From CAVPEW01 sp050247895 (lineage in GTDB: Bacteria; Actinomycetota; Acidimicrobiia; Acidimicrobiales; VFJN01), in NCBI GenBank assembly GCA_050247895.1, contig JBFWTJ010000034.1:1-18153 (forward strand): a DNA stretch of 18,153 nucleotides. The letters run 5' to 3'. Under the pieces are notes generated by a model that saw only the letters and a list, made by a program, of their open reading frames with translations, was not told the DNA's origin and made no database searches. Shown one piece after another: positions 7,279 to 14,566 of the stretch. Every line of letters begins with the position of its first letter. Positions within the stretch are counted from its first letter, which is position 1. Made by a program: the position numbers and the translations under genes.

Positions 7279-7795
7279 CTACATGTCTCCTGACGGGGAG
7301 CGGGCGGATGCTCCGACCACCTTCAGATCCTGGAAGTGGAACCTGAACGAGCTCGGCCGCCCTGTCGCCGCGTGTGCCATCGGTGGGTTCATGGCCTCGT
7401 TCTTGATCTTCCGGGCGCTCGGGACGAGTGACGACGGGCTCGTCATCGTGATGGCACCGCCCATCGTGGTTGGCTACGTGGTCTTCGTGGTCCTCGCAGT
7501 CAGGTCGCGGGTGGTCGTCTCTCGTACCCATCTGATCAAGTACGGGATGATCCGCGAGACTCGGATCTCACGGTCGCAGATCACGCATCTCGGCCTTGCG
7601 GTGAGTGGGTGGTACTCGATGCCGGTCGTCATCGTGGAGCACGGGGACGCGAAGGAGTGGACCGTCCTCACGATGGTCAGCTCGGAGATGGCGGTCCGGG
7701 TGGCCGCGGCCCTGGCACTGCCGTCGTGGACGGACCGCCCCTATCCCTTGGGCCGCCTGCGGTGGCGCGGCCGCTGGCTCGTGGAGCTGTTCTGA
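7274..7795 (+). CDS. Membrane protein with a bacterial PH-like domain
   Basis: A 173-residue protein with two membrane segments close together (about residues 29-47, AACAIGGFMASFLIF, and 56-76, GLVIVMAPPIVVGYVVFVVL). A soluble domain follows, running RSRVVVSRTHLIKYGMI, TRISRSQITHLGL, VIVEHGDAKEWTVLTM. A two-helix anchor followed by a beta-rich domain with this wording is typical of the bacterial PH-domain membrane proteins. GTG 7274 or ATG 7283 could be the start, and neither has a strong ribosome binding site. The next gene starts 38 bases after its stop. Specific role unknown. Confidence 0.7.
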   Translation: MNYMSPDGERADAPTTFRSWKWNLNELGRPVAACAIGGFMASFLIFRALGTSDDGLVIVMAPPIVVGYVVFVVLAVRSRVVVSRTHLIKYGMIRETRISRSQITHLGLAVSGWYSMPVVIVEHGDAKEWTVLTMVSSEMAVRVAAALALPSWTDRPYPLGRLRWRGRWLVELF

Positions 7796-7833
7796 ACCGT
7801 GCAGCGCAGCACTCTGGGTGGCGAGGTGATCTG

Positions 7834-8085
7834 ATGGACGAGCGCCATCGCACGGAGTCGCCCTTCTACTGGTTGTCGTGGCTTCTCGTGTTCGGGATGG
7901 TGTGGCTCTTCGTCGGCGTGCTCATCGTCGGTTTCGTGAGCTCCACGTGCGAGACGGGCTGCTCCTCCGGATGGAGAGACCCCGTGGGCAGGATCATCGG
8001 CGGGGTCTGGCTGTTGTCACCGGTATGGATGGTGGGTCATGTAGCGGTGCGGTGGGCAAAGGCGATGAGGCGACGCTCGCGATGA
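7834..8085 (+). CDS. Small two-helix membrane protein
   Basis: An 83-residue protein with two hydrophobic segments (about 12-35, WLSWLLVFGMVWLFVGVLIV, and 52-68, IIGGVWLLSPVWMVGHV). The short loop between them holds two cysteines (STCETGC), and the tail KAMRRRSR is basic. GAGGTGAT at 7824-7831 supports ATG 7834. Its stop overlaps the next start (ATGA at 8082-8085), indicating translational coupling. By the positive-inside rule both ends are probably cytoplasmic. No family recognised. Confidence 0.65.
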   Translation: MDERHRTESPFYWLSWLLVFGMVWLFVGVLIVGFVSSTCETGCSSGWRDPVGRIIGGVWLLSPVWMVGHVAVRWAKAMRRRSR

Positions 8086-8482
8086 GGCCTGCAAGCACGT
8101 CGCATCGCGCTGGTGGATGGACCGGGCTGCGGGTCGTCGGAGCTGTCGGACTGGTCCTTGCCGTCGGGTCGGTCGTCGGGGCACTCGGACTCGTCCTCCG
8201 GGATGAGGTGGAGGACGTCTGGGCTTCGGATCGACTTGCAATCGGGGGACGCCCCGGGACGTCCCCTCAACGACCTACCTGGTCACTACATCTAGTGCCG
8301 CTTCAAGCAACGTCTTCCCTGTCCTCGAGCGGCACTTGGAGAGCAGGCTGGGCGATGGGGAACGATATGTCCCGAGGCGTTTCCACCCGTGGGTGCGGCA
8401 GGGTCTGCCGGCCCCGACACGACTGCGCGCTCAGTCGTCCGAGCGACCGATCCACAGTGGGCGGTCCGAGAGAATGACTTGA
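8082..8482 (+). pseudogene. Single-pass membrane protein, probably frameshifted at a G run
   Basis: ATG 8082 overlaps the upstream stop. The protein begins with a membrane segment (LRVVGAVGLVLAVGSVVGAL) and EDVWASDRLAIGG. The natural continuation, DVPSTTYLVTTSSAASSNV then FPVLERHLESRLGDGERYV and RFHPWVRQGLPAP, lies in another frame that ends at 8480-8482. Adding one G to the GGG run at 8256-8258 links the two. Read without correction, the frame runs to 8477 through arginine- and serine-rich sequence with poor protein character. The soluble part would be outside the membrane. Function unknown. This is the third single-base problem in a short stretch. Confidence 0.5.
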
Positions 8483-8521
8483 AGCCGATGAGTTCTTGCT
8501 GCGCTGCACGTCCTCATCTGC

Positions 8522-9139
8522 ATGACACGAGTCATCGCTGACATCTCGATGTCCCTCGATGGCTTCGTCACAGGTCCAGACCCCGGCCCGGACAACGGTC
8601 TCGGTACGGGCGGCGAACCCATCCACGCCTGGGCGTTTTCTGACCATCCTCAAGACCGGCGCATCATGCGCGAGTCAACTGCGAACTCGGGTGCCGTTGT
8701 TCTCGGCCGCCGCCTGTTCGACGTCGTCGACGCGCCGAGCGGCTGGAACGACGAAGTCGGCTACGGCGCCCGCGAAGCCGGCAAGCCCGCATTCGTCGTC
8801 GTGACGAGCTCGCCACCGAAATCGGTCCGACTGGCCGATCTGGACTGGACGTTCGTCACCCGCCTGGGCGACGCCATCGCCGCAGCACGTGAGCGCGCCG
8901 AATCAGCGTCGGTGGAAGCCGGGAGGAACCTCGATGTCGTCATGATGGGCGGTGGCGAGATCATTCGGTCGGCGCTCGCCGCTCGGGTGCTCGACACGTT
9001 TGTCGTGCACCTTTCGCCGATCGTGATGGGCGCTGGGACGCCGCTCTTCACGAACGACATCGATCGCATCTCCCTCTTACAGCGGGACGTAGTTTCGACG
9101 CCGACCGCGACGCACATCACCTACGACGTCCTCAATTGA
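8522..9139 (+). CDS. Dihydrofolate reductase family protein (RibD C-terminal-like)
   Basis: A 205-residue protein of the usual length for stand-alone RibD-C/DHFR-like oxidoreductases. Conserved parts are the N-terminal strand ISMSLDGFVTGPD (about 8-20), VLGRRLFDVV (about 60-69), the nucleotide-binding VVMMGGGE (about 139-146) and HLSPIVMGAGTPLF near the C-terminus. These proteins bind NADPH and reduce small molecules; the substrate of this subgroup is unknown and it is not necessarily a folate enzyme. The ATG at 8522 directly precedes the first strand, although no strong ribosome binding site is seen. It is bordered on the right by a transposase remnant. The reading frame is intact. Confidence 0.88.
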   Translation: MTRVIADISMSLDGFVTGPDPGPDNGLGTGGEPIHAWAFSDHPQDRRIMRESTANSGAVVLGRRLFDVVDAPSGWNDEVGYGAREAGKPAFVVVTSSPPKSVRLADLDWTFVTRLGDAIAAARERAESASVEAGRNLDVVMMGGGEIIRSALAARVLDTFVVHLSPIVMGAGTPLFTNDIDRISLLQRDVVSTPTATHITYDVLN

Positions 9140-9366
9140 CGGTACTGAAGTGACTCCCGGTCCTCGGACGTGAACGCGATCTTCGCGATCGCCCGCACGT
9201 CCATGCGCTGGGCGGACCACAACACGATCTGCGCTCGCCGCCAGCGGACCACTGACCCCGAACCCCGACGCACGATCCCGAGAAGCTTGTGCCCCTCCGT
9301 CGGCGCAAGATCACGCACCTGCACACGTTCAGCCACCCACGAAGTCTGCGCGACCCCGACCCTCAA
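9121..9366 (-). pseudogene. IS630-type transposase N-terminal fragment
   Basis: Minus-strand reading frame of 81 residues. It contains VRDLAPTEGHKLLGIVRRG, SGSVVRWRRAQIVLWSAQ and MDVRAIAKIAFTSEDR, the N-terminal helix-turn-helix of IS630-family transposases. Homology stops after TSEDR, near position 9165, where a complete protein would continue for about 250 or more residues with the DDE catalytic domain. The last residues before the stop are unrelated and overlap the end of the reductase gene. The TTG start is only nominal. It is an inactive relic showing past transposition at this spot. Confidence 0.82.
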
Positions 9367-9386
9367 GTGGTGGACGCGACACCACT
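9366..9386. repeat. Perfect 7-bp inverted repeat beside the transposase remnant
   Basis: AGTGGTG (9366-9372) and CACCACT (9380-9386) form a stem with a seven-base loop, just outside the 5' end of the transposase fragment. It may be part of the old element's end or a terminator-like hairpin. No matching partner was found on the other side. Confidence 0.35.
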
Positions 9387-9424
9387 AACGTTGCCGGTTA
9401 CGGCACTAGGTCTCACCTTCTGAC

Positions 9425-9736
9425 ATGGCTGTTCGTCCTCCGATGCCAGTTCTGATGGCAGTGGTCGTCGTGTCGATGCTCCTCGGAGGATGCGACGACG
9501 GCGACAGCAGGACCACGGCCAGGGTCGACCGGTTCGACGACGAAGGTCGGGTCTGCCTCGTGCCCGAGGACAGGTCCCAGGTGGATCTCCTGGCCTGTTA
9601 CCACTACTCGCCCTCGGATGAGGACGTGCTGAAGGTGGGTGCCTGCATCGGTGTGGTCATCCCGAACCTCGTCGACCTCGACGAGGGTGCACCCCTTCGC
9701 TCCGTGAAGGCCCTCGACAGACCGTGTCGCAGATGA
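9425..9736 (+). CDS. Small lipoprotein
   Basis: A 103-residue protein with a lipoprotein signal peptide: hydrophobic core at about 9-20 and lipobox LLGGC ending at Cys23, followed by DDGDS, which favours retention at the cytoplasmic membrane surface. The mature part is acidic, with cysteines at LLACYHY, GACIG and DRPCRR plus VCLVP, so disulfides are likely. ATG 9425 is the only good start; the ribosome binding site is weak. No family recognised. It lies just after the transposase remnant and before another membrane protein gene. Confidence 0.68.
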   Translation: MAVRPPMPVLMAVVVVSMLLGGCDDGDSRTTARVDRFDDEGRVCLVPEDRSQVDLLACYHYSPSDEDVLKVGACIGVVIPNLVDLDEGAPLRSVKALDRPCRR

Positions 9737-9789
9737 CCCTGGCTAGCGCCGAGATGGCGGGATGACGGCGCCCGTATCCTGGGCGCAGG

Positions 9790-10320
9790 ATGCGGCGGGA
9801 CGGGAGCATGCAGGCTGCGCTGGCGCGCTATCGACGGCGGGTGTTCGCGGTCATGGGCATCTTCGCGACGGTGGGCCTGGTCGGACTCGTGGTCCTGGTG
9901 CTGTCACCCGATGGTCCGGCGCCGTCGCTCGAAGGTTCTTCGCTTCATCAGTTCGGTTCGATGCTTCCCTGGGTCAGTGGCGGTGGCGTCGCGATCGGGC
10001 TTCTCTCCCTCGTCTTGCATCGGCGCATGGTCGGCGTGGTGGAGAGGGGCCCGTCGCGGACCGCCACCTTTCGTGGGTGGAGAGATGGCTGGGGCAATAG
10101 GAGGGTGAGGGTCTGCCTTGCCTCCGATGATCCTGAGCTCGATGGTTGCTGGCTGGTCGTGACGGCGATACCCGTCAGGACCCATGCCTTGGTCCACGAG
10201 GCGGCCACGGGTGACTTGGTTCGAAGCACACCGTGTGCAACAGAGTTTCTCGGGGTCGGCCACACGTGCCGGTCCCCTCGGGTGTGTTGGGAGCGTGATC
10301 GAGAAGCGAACCGTCGTTGA
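9790..10320 (+). CDS. Two-helix membrane protein of unknown function
   Basis: A 176-residue protein. It has a basic start (ALARYRRR), a membrane segment at about 19-38 (FAVMGIFATVGLVGLVVLVL), a second at about 58-77 (LPWVSGGGVAIGLLSLVL) and then a soluble domain with RVRVCLASDDPELDGCWLVV. The domain organisation resembles the PH-like membrane protein at 7274, but the resemblance is weak. The last 35 residues (after ATGDLVRS) look less natural, so the true end may be affected by a frameshift, although I found no convincing continuation. No family recognised. Confidence 0.6.
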   Translation: MRRDGSMQAALARYRRRVFAVMGIFATVGLVGLVVLVLSPDGPAPSLEGSSLHQFGSMLPWVSGGGVAIGLLSLVLHRRMVGVVERGPSRTATFRGWRDGWGNRRVRVCLASDDPELDGCWLVVTAIPVRTHALVHEAATGDLVRSTPCATEFLGVGHTCRSPRVCWERDREANRR

Positions 10321-10609
10321 GAAGTTCGTTGGCGTCAAAACAACGTCGGCCTGTACATACCGGCGCGGACGCCGCAACTGTACGCTCGTGGAACGAGATC
10401 AGGTTGAAATAACTCGCACTACGACCTACACGAGGCTCTACACGGGTGCTATCGATGAATATGGTTCGCACGGCTACCTGTCCGGTGGATTCTGGAGTAA
10501 TCCGTCGATCTCAAGGTCTCATAAGGTTGTCAGTGTCACACCTATTGCATGTTGTGGCCCAATGATGATCGGGGGTCGGAGCTACGATATGGGAAGGCGT
10601 GCCGGCTAG
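10295..10609 (+). CDS. Unrecognised small protein in a region of relaxed codon bias
   Basis: From GTG 10295 a 104-residue frame reads through RDQVEITRTTTYTRLYTG, GYLSGGFWSNPS and VVSVTPIACCGPMMIGG. It is rich in threonine, glycine and aromatic residues and has four cysteines. Third codon positions are clearly less G/C-rich than in the flanking genes. The start overlaps the previous gene by 26 bases, and the stop shares a base with the next start (TAGTG at 10607-10611), which supports a coupled real gene. No signal peptide or membrane segment is visible. It could also be the 3' piece of a longer lost gene. Confidence 0.4.
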   Translation: MIEKRTVVEKFVGVKTTSACTYRRGRRNCTLVERDQVEITRTTTYTRLYTGAIDEYGSHGYLSGGFWSNPSISRSHKVVSVTPIACCGPMMIGGRSYDMGRRAG

Positions 10610-11286
10610 TGATCAGGTTGCTGACTGTGTCCTTGGCCGTCATGGGGTTGATCGCGTGCGGAAATGGCGACAGGCTCAGGGCGGGATATGACCCAGGCGA
10701 TGAGTCGATCGGTGAGACGCAGGCCTACGCGAGCCGGTCCGTGGCGGGGGATTCCACCCCTCTCGGTGGCAGCGACTGGACGCCGGTGCTCGCCGATGGT
10801 GCTCAACTGTGGCTGGCGATGGAGAACCATATCTCTGAATCCGAGGTGTGCTACGCCCTCCGTACTGTCAATGATCTCAGTTTCGCTGATGTTGCGGCCT
10901 TGCGCGCTGGGCCGTGGCCGACGCTGCCCAGCGAGCCAGGGTTCGTTGAGGCGAGGGAGCCCGCGTCTTGCGTATCCGAGGGGTTGTTGGCCAATGTTGG
11001 GATCGAAGGTCTGTCCTTTGACTTCACTGAGGACGGGACTTCACTTCTTCTCGGAGTTGTCGATCAAGGGTCCACCCTTCAGTCGGTCATAGCGTCATCG
11101 CATGTTGAAGTCCTTACTCAAGGCGAGGTGTTCTTGGTGATCGGCAATGACTCCTCCATTCGCCTTACCGCATTCACCCTTGAACATGAAGGGCACCCGC
11201 GGACATGTACCTCGCCGGACTTCATTCTGGGGGATGTAACGATCATCTGCGATAGTTGGACGATAGGTGGAGACGAGCCTGCTTGA
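10609..11286 (+). CDS. Lipoprotein of unknown function
   Basis: A 225-residue protein starting at GTG 10609, where the signal peptide begins (VIRLLTVSLAVMGLIAC), with lipobox LIAC ending at Cys17. The frame is open 20 codons further upstream, but that part is not signal-like. The mature protein includes DWTPVLADGAQLWLAMENH, paired cysteines (EVCYALR, ASCVSE, RTCTSPD, TIICDSW) and beta-rich stretches, suggesting an exported globular domain with two disulfides. Codon use is more A/T-tolerant than the eCIS genes, in line with acquisition from elsewhere. GGGAAGG lies upstream at 10591-10597. No family recognised. Confidence 0.68.
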   Translation: MIRLLTVSLAVMGLIACGNGDRLRAGYDPGDESIGETQAYASRSVAGDSTPLGGSDWTPVLADGAQLWLAMENHISESEVCYALRTVNDLSFADVAALRAGPWPTLPSEPGFVEAREPASCVSEGLLANVGIEGLSFDFTEDGTSLLLGVVDQGSTLQSVIASSHVEVLTQGEVFLVIGNDSSIRLTAFTLEHEGHPRTCTSPDFILGDVTIICDSWTIGGDEPA

Positions 11287-11518
11287 TCTGGTAGACGGGA
11301 TGTTGTTTTACGCGGGGGCGCAGCAGCCGATCATGTCAGAACTCGGGTGTCTCGGCTGCCTTGAATGCGGTCGCGGTTGCCGGTCCCGGCGCGAGGTTGC
11401 TCCGCCTCAACCGAGCGGCCCACTTCGCGCCGATGAGCCGTTGGGTTCGCAAGGCTGCAACGAATATTCGATGGGGAGCCGGCTCATTGGGTGGTGCCCT
11501 TTGGGCGGGGTGACATGA
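11267..11518 (+). other. Doubtful cysteine-rich reading frame (83 codons)
   Basis: GTG 11267 opens a frame that overlaps the lipoprotein end by 20 bases and ends in an ATGA overlap with the next start. The overlaps are gene-like, but the sequence (LGCLGCLECGRGCRSRR) is of low complexity and unlike a folded protein. It is probably non-coding; otherwise the 11287-11514 interval contains nothing I can identify. Confidence 0.2.
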
Positions 11519-11748
11519 TACAGCTGTGGCTCAGTGGAACTCTGCTATTCATGGCACTCATGTGTGTAATATCAGTTGTCCTTATCTTGGAGATCGAAGG
11601 CCTGAAGGGACTTCGCAGACCGTTCCATTTCAGAATGACTGCCCATACCGAATGGCTCAACTTGTGGTTGGCGCATGCCACGCTTGCCATTGCTCGTTTC
11701 GTCGTGCCAGTAGCGATCATCGGTCTCCTACTCGAGCGGACGATCTGA
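11515..11748 (+). CDS. Small two-helix membrane protein
   Basis: A 77-residue protein with two membrane segments (about 5-27, WLSGTLLFMALMCVISVVLI, and 54-72, ATLAIARFVVPVAIIGLLL) joined by a basic and aromatic loop (GLKGLRRPFHFRMTAHTEW). ATG 11515 is preferred because GGGCGGGGTGAC lies right before it; GTG 11491 would add eight residues. Codon use is relaxed, as in the genes to its left. Function unknown. Confidence 0.55.
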   Translation: MIQLWLSGTLLFMALMCVISVVLILEIEGLKGLRRPFHFRMTAHTEWLNLWLAHATLAIARFVVPVAIIGLLLERTI

Positions 11749-11898
11749 TGGTTGCACATCACGGTGCTCCGAACGCTGTTGGCTCTACCTCTGTTGGCTG
11801 AGCATGAGCAGTTCGCAGTCGCTCTTGCGGGCGATGTCATCCCAGCCGCAGGTCACATCGATCGCGCTCGGACCAGTCCCTGTGCTGAGAATCCGCTG

Positions 11899-12285
11899 AT
11901 GGACTTTCGAGCGAGGGTCCAAGGTCTCGCCGAGAGGCTGGTGGCGGAGCTGCACGACTGGGATGAGCGGCTCGGTTGCAGCGCGTGGCCCATTGTTGAT
12001 TTCTACGTTGGGGACAGCGCCGAGCCGGATCGTGCCCTGGCCACCTTCACGGTGGATGGTGTCGGGACCGGCTGCATGCTGGACGAGAACCAGCCCGACG
12101 AGTGGGCTCTCTATCAGCTCGCAGAGCTCGCCCAGGACGCGCTGACCGAGGAGCTCGGGCGAGCGGTGCCTCGCTGTCGTGAACACGACGGCCATCTTGC
12201 GGTCACGTTCAAGGAGGGCCAGGTGCTGTGGGAATGTCCGCGTGGTGACTTCTCCGCTCCGATCGGAGCCCTCCTCCGTTCCTGA
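11899..12285 (+). CDS. Small soluble protein with a possible C-terminal metal-binding Cys/His cluster
   Basis: A 128-residue protein beginning MDFRARVQGLAERLVAEL, with HDWDERLGC, DGVGTGCMLDENQ and WALYQLAELAQDALTEELG. It ends with PRCREHDGHLAVTFKEG followed by VLWECPRGDFSAPIGAL. The C...H..H...C spacing could bind zinc; this pattern recurs in small actinobacterial proteins of unknown role. The frame is open back to 11752, but the extra 49 residues are not protein-like, and the helix-rich part starts at ATG 11899. It is the last gene before the eCIS operon, 227 bases from the sheath start. Function unknown. Confidence 0.6.
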   Translation: MDFRARVQGLAERLVAELHDWDERLGCSAWPIVDFYVGDSAEPDRALATFTVDGVGTGCMLDENQPDEWALYQLAELAQDALTEELGRAVPRCREHDGHLAVTFKEGQVLWECPRGDFSAPIGALLRS

Positions 12286-12417
12286 GCGGACCGGTCGACG
12301 GATGAGCACGTTCCTCGGTACTCGTGCGGGGGAGCCGGTGGCCGACAGGTAGCGGCCGCGGGCCCAACGCTGTCCGGGGCGGCCGGGTTCGTGCCGGGTG
12401 GTTGCCCGAAAAGGCAG

Positions 12418-12446
12418 CGGGGGCTGCCCCCGGGGCGGTCCCGGGG
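12418..12446 (+). promoter_or_regulatory. Two mutually exclusive GC hairpins in the eCIS leader
   Basis: CGGGGG (12418-12423) can pair with CCCCCG (12427-12432). Alternatively CCCCGGG (12428-12434) pairs with CCCGGGG (12440-12446). The two use the same bases, so only one can form. They lie 67-95 bases before the sheath ATG in the 227-base gap that probably carries the operon promoter. They could terminate upstream transcription or attenuate the operon, but chance hairpins are common at this GC content. Confidence 0.3.
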
Positions 12447-12512
12447 CTCGTGTGGCCGGGGGGTCGTGGCAGCGAGTCTGTGGCCCGTTGGTCACCGGTC
12501 GCGGGAGCTGCC

Positions 12513-14051
12513 ATGCCGAACTACCTGTCCCCAGGCGTCTACGTCGAAGAGGTCTCCTCTGGGTCCAAGCCCATCGAGGGGGTCGGGACCGCCGTCGCCG
12601 CGTTCTGCGGCTTCGCGGACAAGGGCCCGGTCAACGAGCCCGTCCTGGTCACGAACTGGACGCAGTTCACCCAGACCTTCGGCGGCTTCGTCGAGGGGAG
12701 CTACCTGGCCCACGCCGCCTACGGCTACTTCCTCAACGGCGGCGGCGCGGCCTACGTCGTGCGCATCGGCGGCGAGGGCGATCCGCTCGAGCACCGAGCC
12801 CGGGCCGAGCTCGCCGCGGCGAGCAACGGCGAGGGCGGGAGCGGTCCGGCCTTCGAGGTCCAGGCCCTCGAGCCCGGCGAGGCGGGCGACCAGCTCTCGG
12901 TCGAGATCGCTGACGCCGGCGAGGGCGGCGACGAGAGCTTCAAGCTCATCGTCAAGCAGGGCCGGCGCCAGGTCGAGACCTTCGACAACCTGAGCCACCA
13001 CCCCGGCCCCAACAACGTCGTCACCAAGGTCAACGCCGAGTCCAAGCTGATCCAGCTCGTCGCCCCCAAGGGCGCCACCGGCAACCTGCCCCAGAAGGTC
13101 AGCGTCAGCCTGGCCGGCGGCGCCGCCCCCAAGAAGGCGCCCAGCGTCAAGGCATCCGACTACGTCGGCAGCCCGGCCGACCGCACCGGCTTCGCCGGCC
13201 TCGAGGCCATCGACGAGGTCACCATGCTGGCCGTCCCCGACCTCATGGCCGCCTACCAGCAGGGCCTCATCGACGAGGAGGGCGTCAAGGCCGTCCAGCT
13301 CGCCATGATCGCCCACTGCGAGCTCATGTCCGACCGGGTCGCCATCCTCGACCCGCTCCCCGGGCTCAACGCCCAGCAGGTCAAGGACTGGCGGGTCAAC
13401 GGCGCCGGCTACGACTCCAAGTACGCCGCCCTCTACTGGCCCTGGGTCAAGGTCATGGACCCGCTGTCGGGCGCGCCGATCTTCGTCCCGCCCAGCGGCC
13501 ACATGGCCGGCATCTGGGCCCGCAACGACGACACCCGCGGCGTCCACAAGGCCCCGGCCAACGAGGTCGTCCGCGGCGCCCTGGCCCTCGAGCTCCAGAT
13601 CACCCGGGCCGAGCACGACCAGCTCAACCCCGACGCCGTCAACTGCATCCGGTCGTTCCCCGGCCAGGGCATCCGCGTCTGGGGCGCCCGCACCCTCTCC
13701 AGCGACCCCGAGTGGCGCTACCTGAACGTCCGCCGGCTCTTCAACTACATCGAGGAGTCGATCCTGGCCGGCACCAACTGGGTCGTCTTCGAACCCAACG
13801 ACCCCAAGCTCTGGGACTCGGTCAAGCGGACCGTCACCATGTTCCTCCGCCGGGTCTGGCGCGACGGGGCCCTCTTCGGCCGCACCCCGGCCGAGGCCTT
13901 CTACGTCAAGTGCGACGAGGAGAACAACCCGCCCGAGACCCGCGACGTCGGGATCCTCAACGTCGAGATCGGCGTCGCCCCGGTCAAGCCGGCCGAGTTC
14001 GTCGTCTTCAAGATCTCCCAGTTCAACGGCGGGGCCGGGCTCGACGAGTGA
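12513..14051 (+). CDS. Contractile tail sheath protein of the eCIS
   Basis: A protein of 512 residues, normal for eCIS sheath proteins (Afp2-4/Pvc2-4 type). The N-terminus PNYLSPGVYVEEVSSG and the block VGTAVAAFCGFADKGP are standard for the family. Residues about 90-230 form the variable insertion domain. The C-terminal domain from about 404 has YLNVRRLFNYIEESILAG, NWVVFEPND, LWDSVKRTV and ends PAEFVVFKISQF, the part that links sheath subunits. In the particle it forms the outer sleeve that contracts to drive the inner tube out. ATG 12513 with GGGAG at 12503-12507 is the start; the open frame upstream to 12324 is not homologous. It is the first gene of the operon, and the tube gene follows after 68 bases. 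Confidence 0.95.
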   Translation: MPNYLSPGVYVEEVSSGSKPIEGVGTAVAAFCGFADKGPVNEPVLVTNWTQFTQTFGGFVEGSYLAHAAYGYFLNGGGAAYVVRIGGEGDPLEHRARAELAAASNGEGGSGPAFEVQALEPGEAGDQLSVEIADAGEGGDESFKLIVKQGRRQVETFDNLSHHPGPNNVVTKVNAESKLIQLVAPKGATGNLPQKVSVSLAGGAAPKKAPSVKASDYVGSPADRTGFAGLEAIDEVTMLAVPDLMAAYQQGLIDEEGVKAVQLAMIAHCELMSDRVAILDPLPGLNAQQVKDWRVNGAGYDSKYAALYWPWVKVMDPLSGAPIFVPPSGHMAGIWARNDDTRGVHKAPANEVVRGALALELQITRAEHDQLNPDAVNCIRSFPGQGIRVWGARTLSSDPEWRYLNVRRLFNYIEESILAGTNWVVFEPNDPKLWDSVKRTVTMFLRRVWRDGALFGRTPAEAFYVKCDEENNPPETRDVGILNVEIGVAPVKPAEFVVFKISQFNGGAGLDE

Positions 14052-14107
14052 GCCCGCCGCGGCACGTCACCACACGGCAGTAGAGCGGGCGAGGGCCCGG
14101 ACACCAC

Positions 14108-14115
14108 AGGAGGAG
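14108..14115 (+). promoter_or_regulatory. Strong ribosome binding site of the tube gene
   Basis: AGGAGGAG just before ATG 14120 is the best translation signal in the operon, consistent with the high copy number needed for tube subunits. Confidence 0.7.
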
Positions 14116-14119
14116 CGCC

Positions 14120-14566
14120 ATGGCCGGAGCACCCGGCGAGACCATCACCGCGGCGAAGTTCTCGGTCACCATCGACGGCTACGAGATCGCCGCCTTCTCG
14201 GAGCTTCAGGGCATCACCACCTCGGTCGACGTCGTCGACTTCCACGAGTCCAGCGACCGCGAGGTCAGCCTGCGCAAGCTGCCCGGCCGGCGGAACCCGC
14301 CGGAGGTCCGGCTCAAGCGGGGCAAGAGCAACTCGATGGAGATGTGGGCCTGGCACGAGGCCGTCCTCATGGGCGACATGAACGTGGCCCGGCGCAGCGC
14401 CTCGCTCGTCATGTACGACAGCGCCGGCACCCCGGTCGCCCGCTACCACATGTTCAACGCCTGGCCCTCGAAGATCGAGATCGGCGCCATGAAGGCCGGG
14501 GCCAACGAGGCCCTCATGGAGCAGGTCACCATCGTCTGCGAGCACCTCCAGAGGGTCGCGCCGTGA
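14120..14566 (+). CDS. Inner tube protein, gp19/Hcp-like (Pvc1/Afp1 type)
   Basis: A 148-residue phage tail tube protein of the T4 gp19 family. It starts with AAKFSVTIDGYEIAAFSELQ, followed by the SVDVVDFHESSDREVSLRKL and GRRNPPEVRLKRGKS blocks, then MEMWAWHEAVLMG, and ends with a conserved beta strand set (WPSKIEIGAMKAGANEALME, QVTIVCEHLQRV). Subunits stack as hexameric rings to form the tube through which cargo passes. It follows the sheath gene and its stop overlaps the next start (GTGA at 14563-14566). Two further gp19-family genes lie downstream at 17632 and 18090. Confidence 0.93.
   Translation: MAGAPGETITAAKFSVTIDGYEIAAFSELQGITTSVDVVDFHESSDREVSLRKLPGRRNPPEVRLKRGKSNSMEMWAWHEAVLMGDMNVARRSASLVMYDSAGTPVARYHMFNAWPSKIEIGAMKAGANEALMEQVTIVCEHLQRVAP

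Noticed and set aside
11752..11898. In-frame 49-codon extension of the protein at 11899
   Set aside because: The added residues do not resemble a signal peptide or domain and the coding character begins at ATG 11899.
12324..12512. In-frame 63-codon extension upstream of the sheath start
   Set aside because: The extension is Gly/Arg/Ala-rich and not seen in sheath proteins, which begin at the PNYLSPGVYVEEV motif. ATG 12513 has its own ribosome binding site.
12492..13616. A 374-codon minus-strand frame across the sheath gene
   Set aside because: It consists of Gly/Val/Asp/Leu runs produced by the antisense of Asp/Ala/Val-rich codons; the plus-strand sheath is unambiguous.
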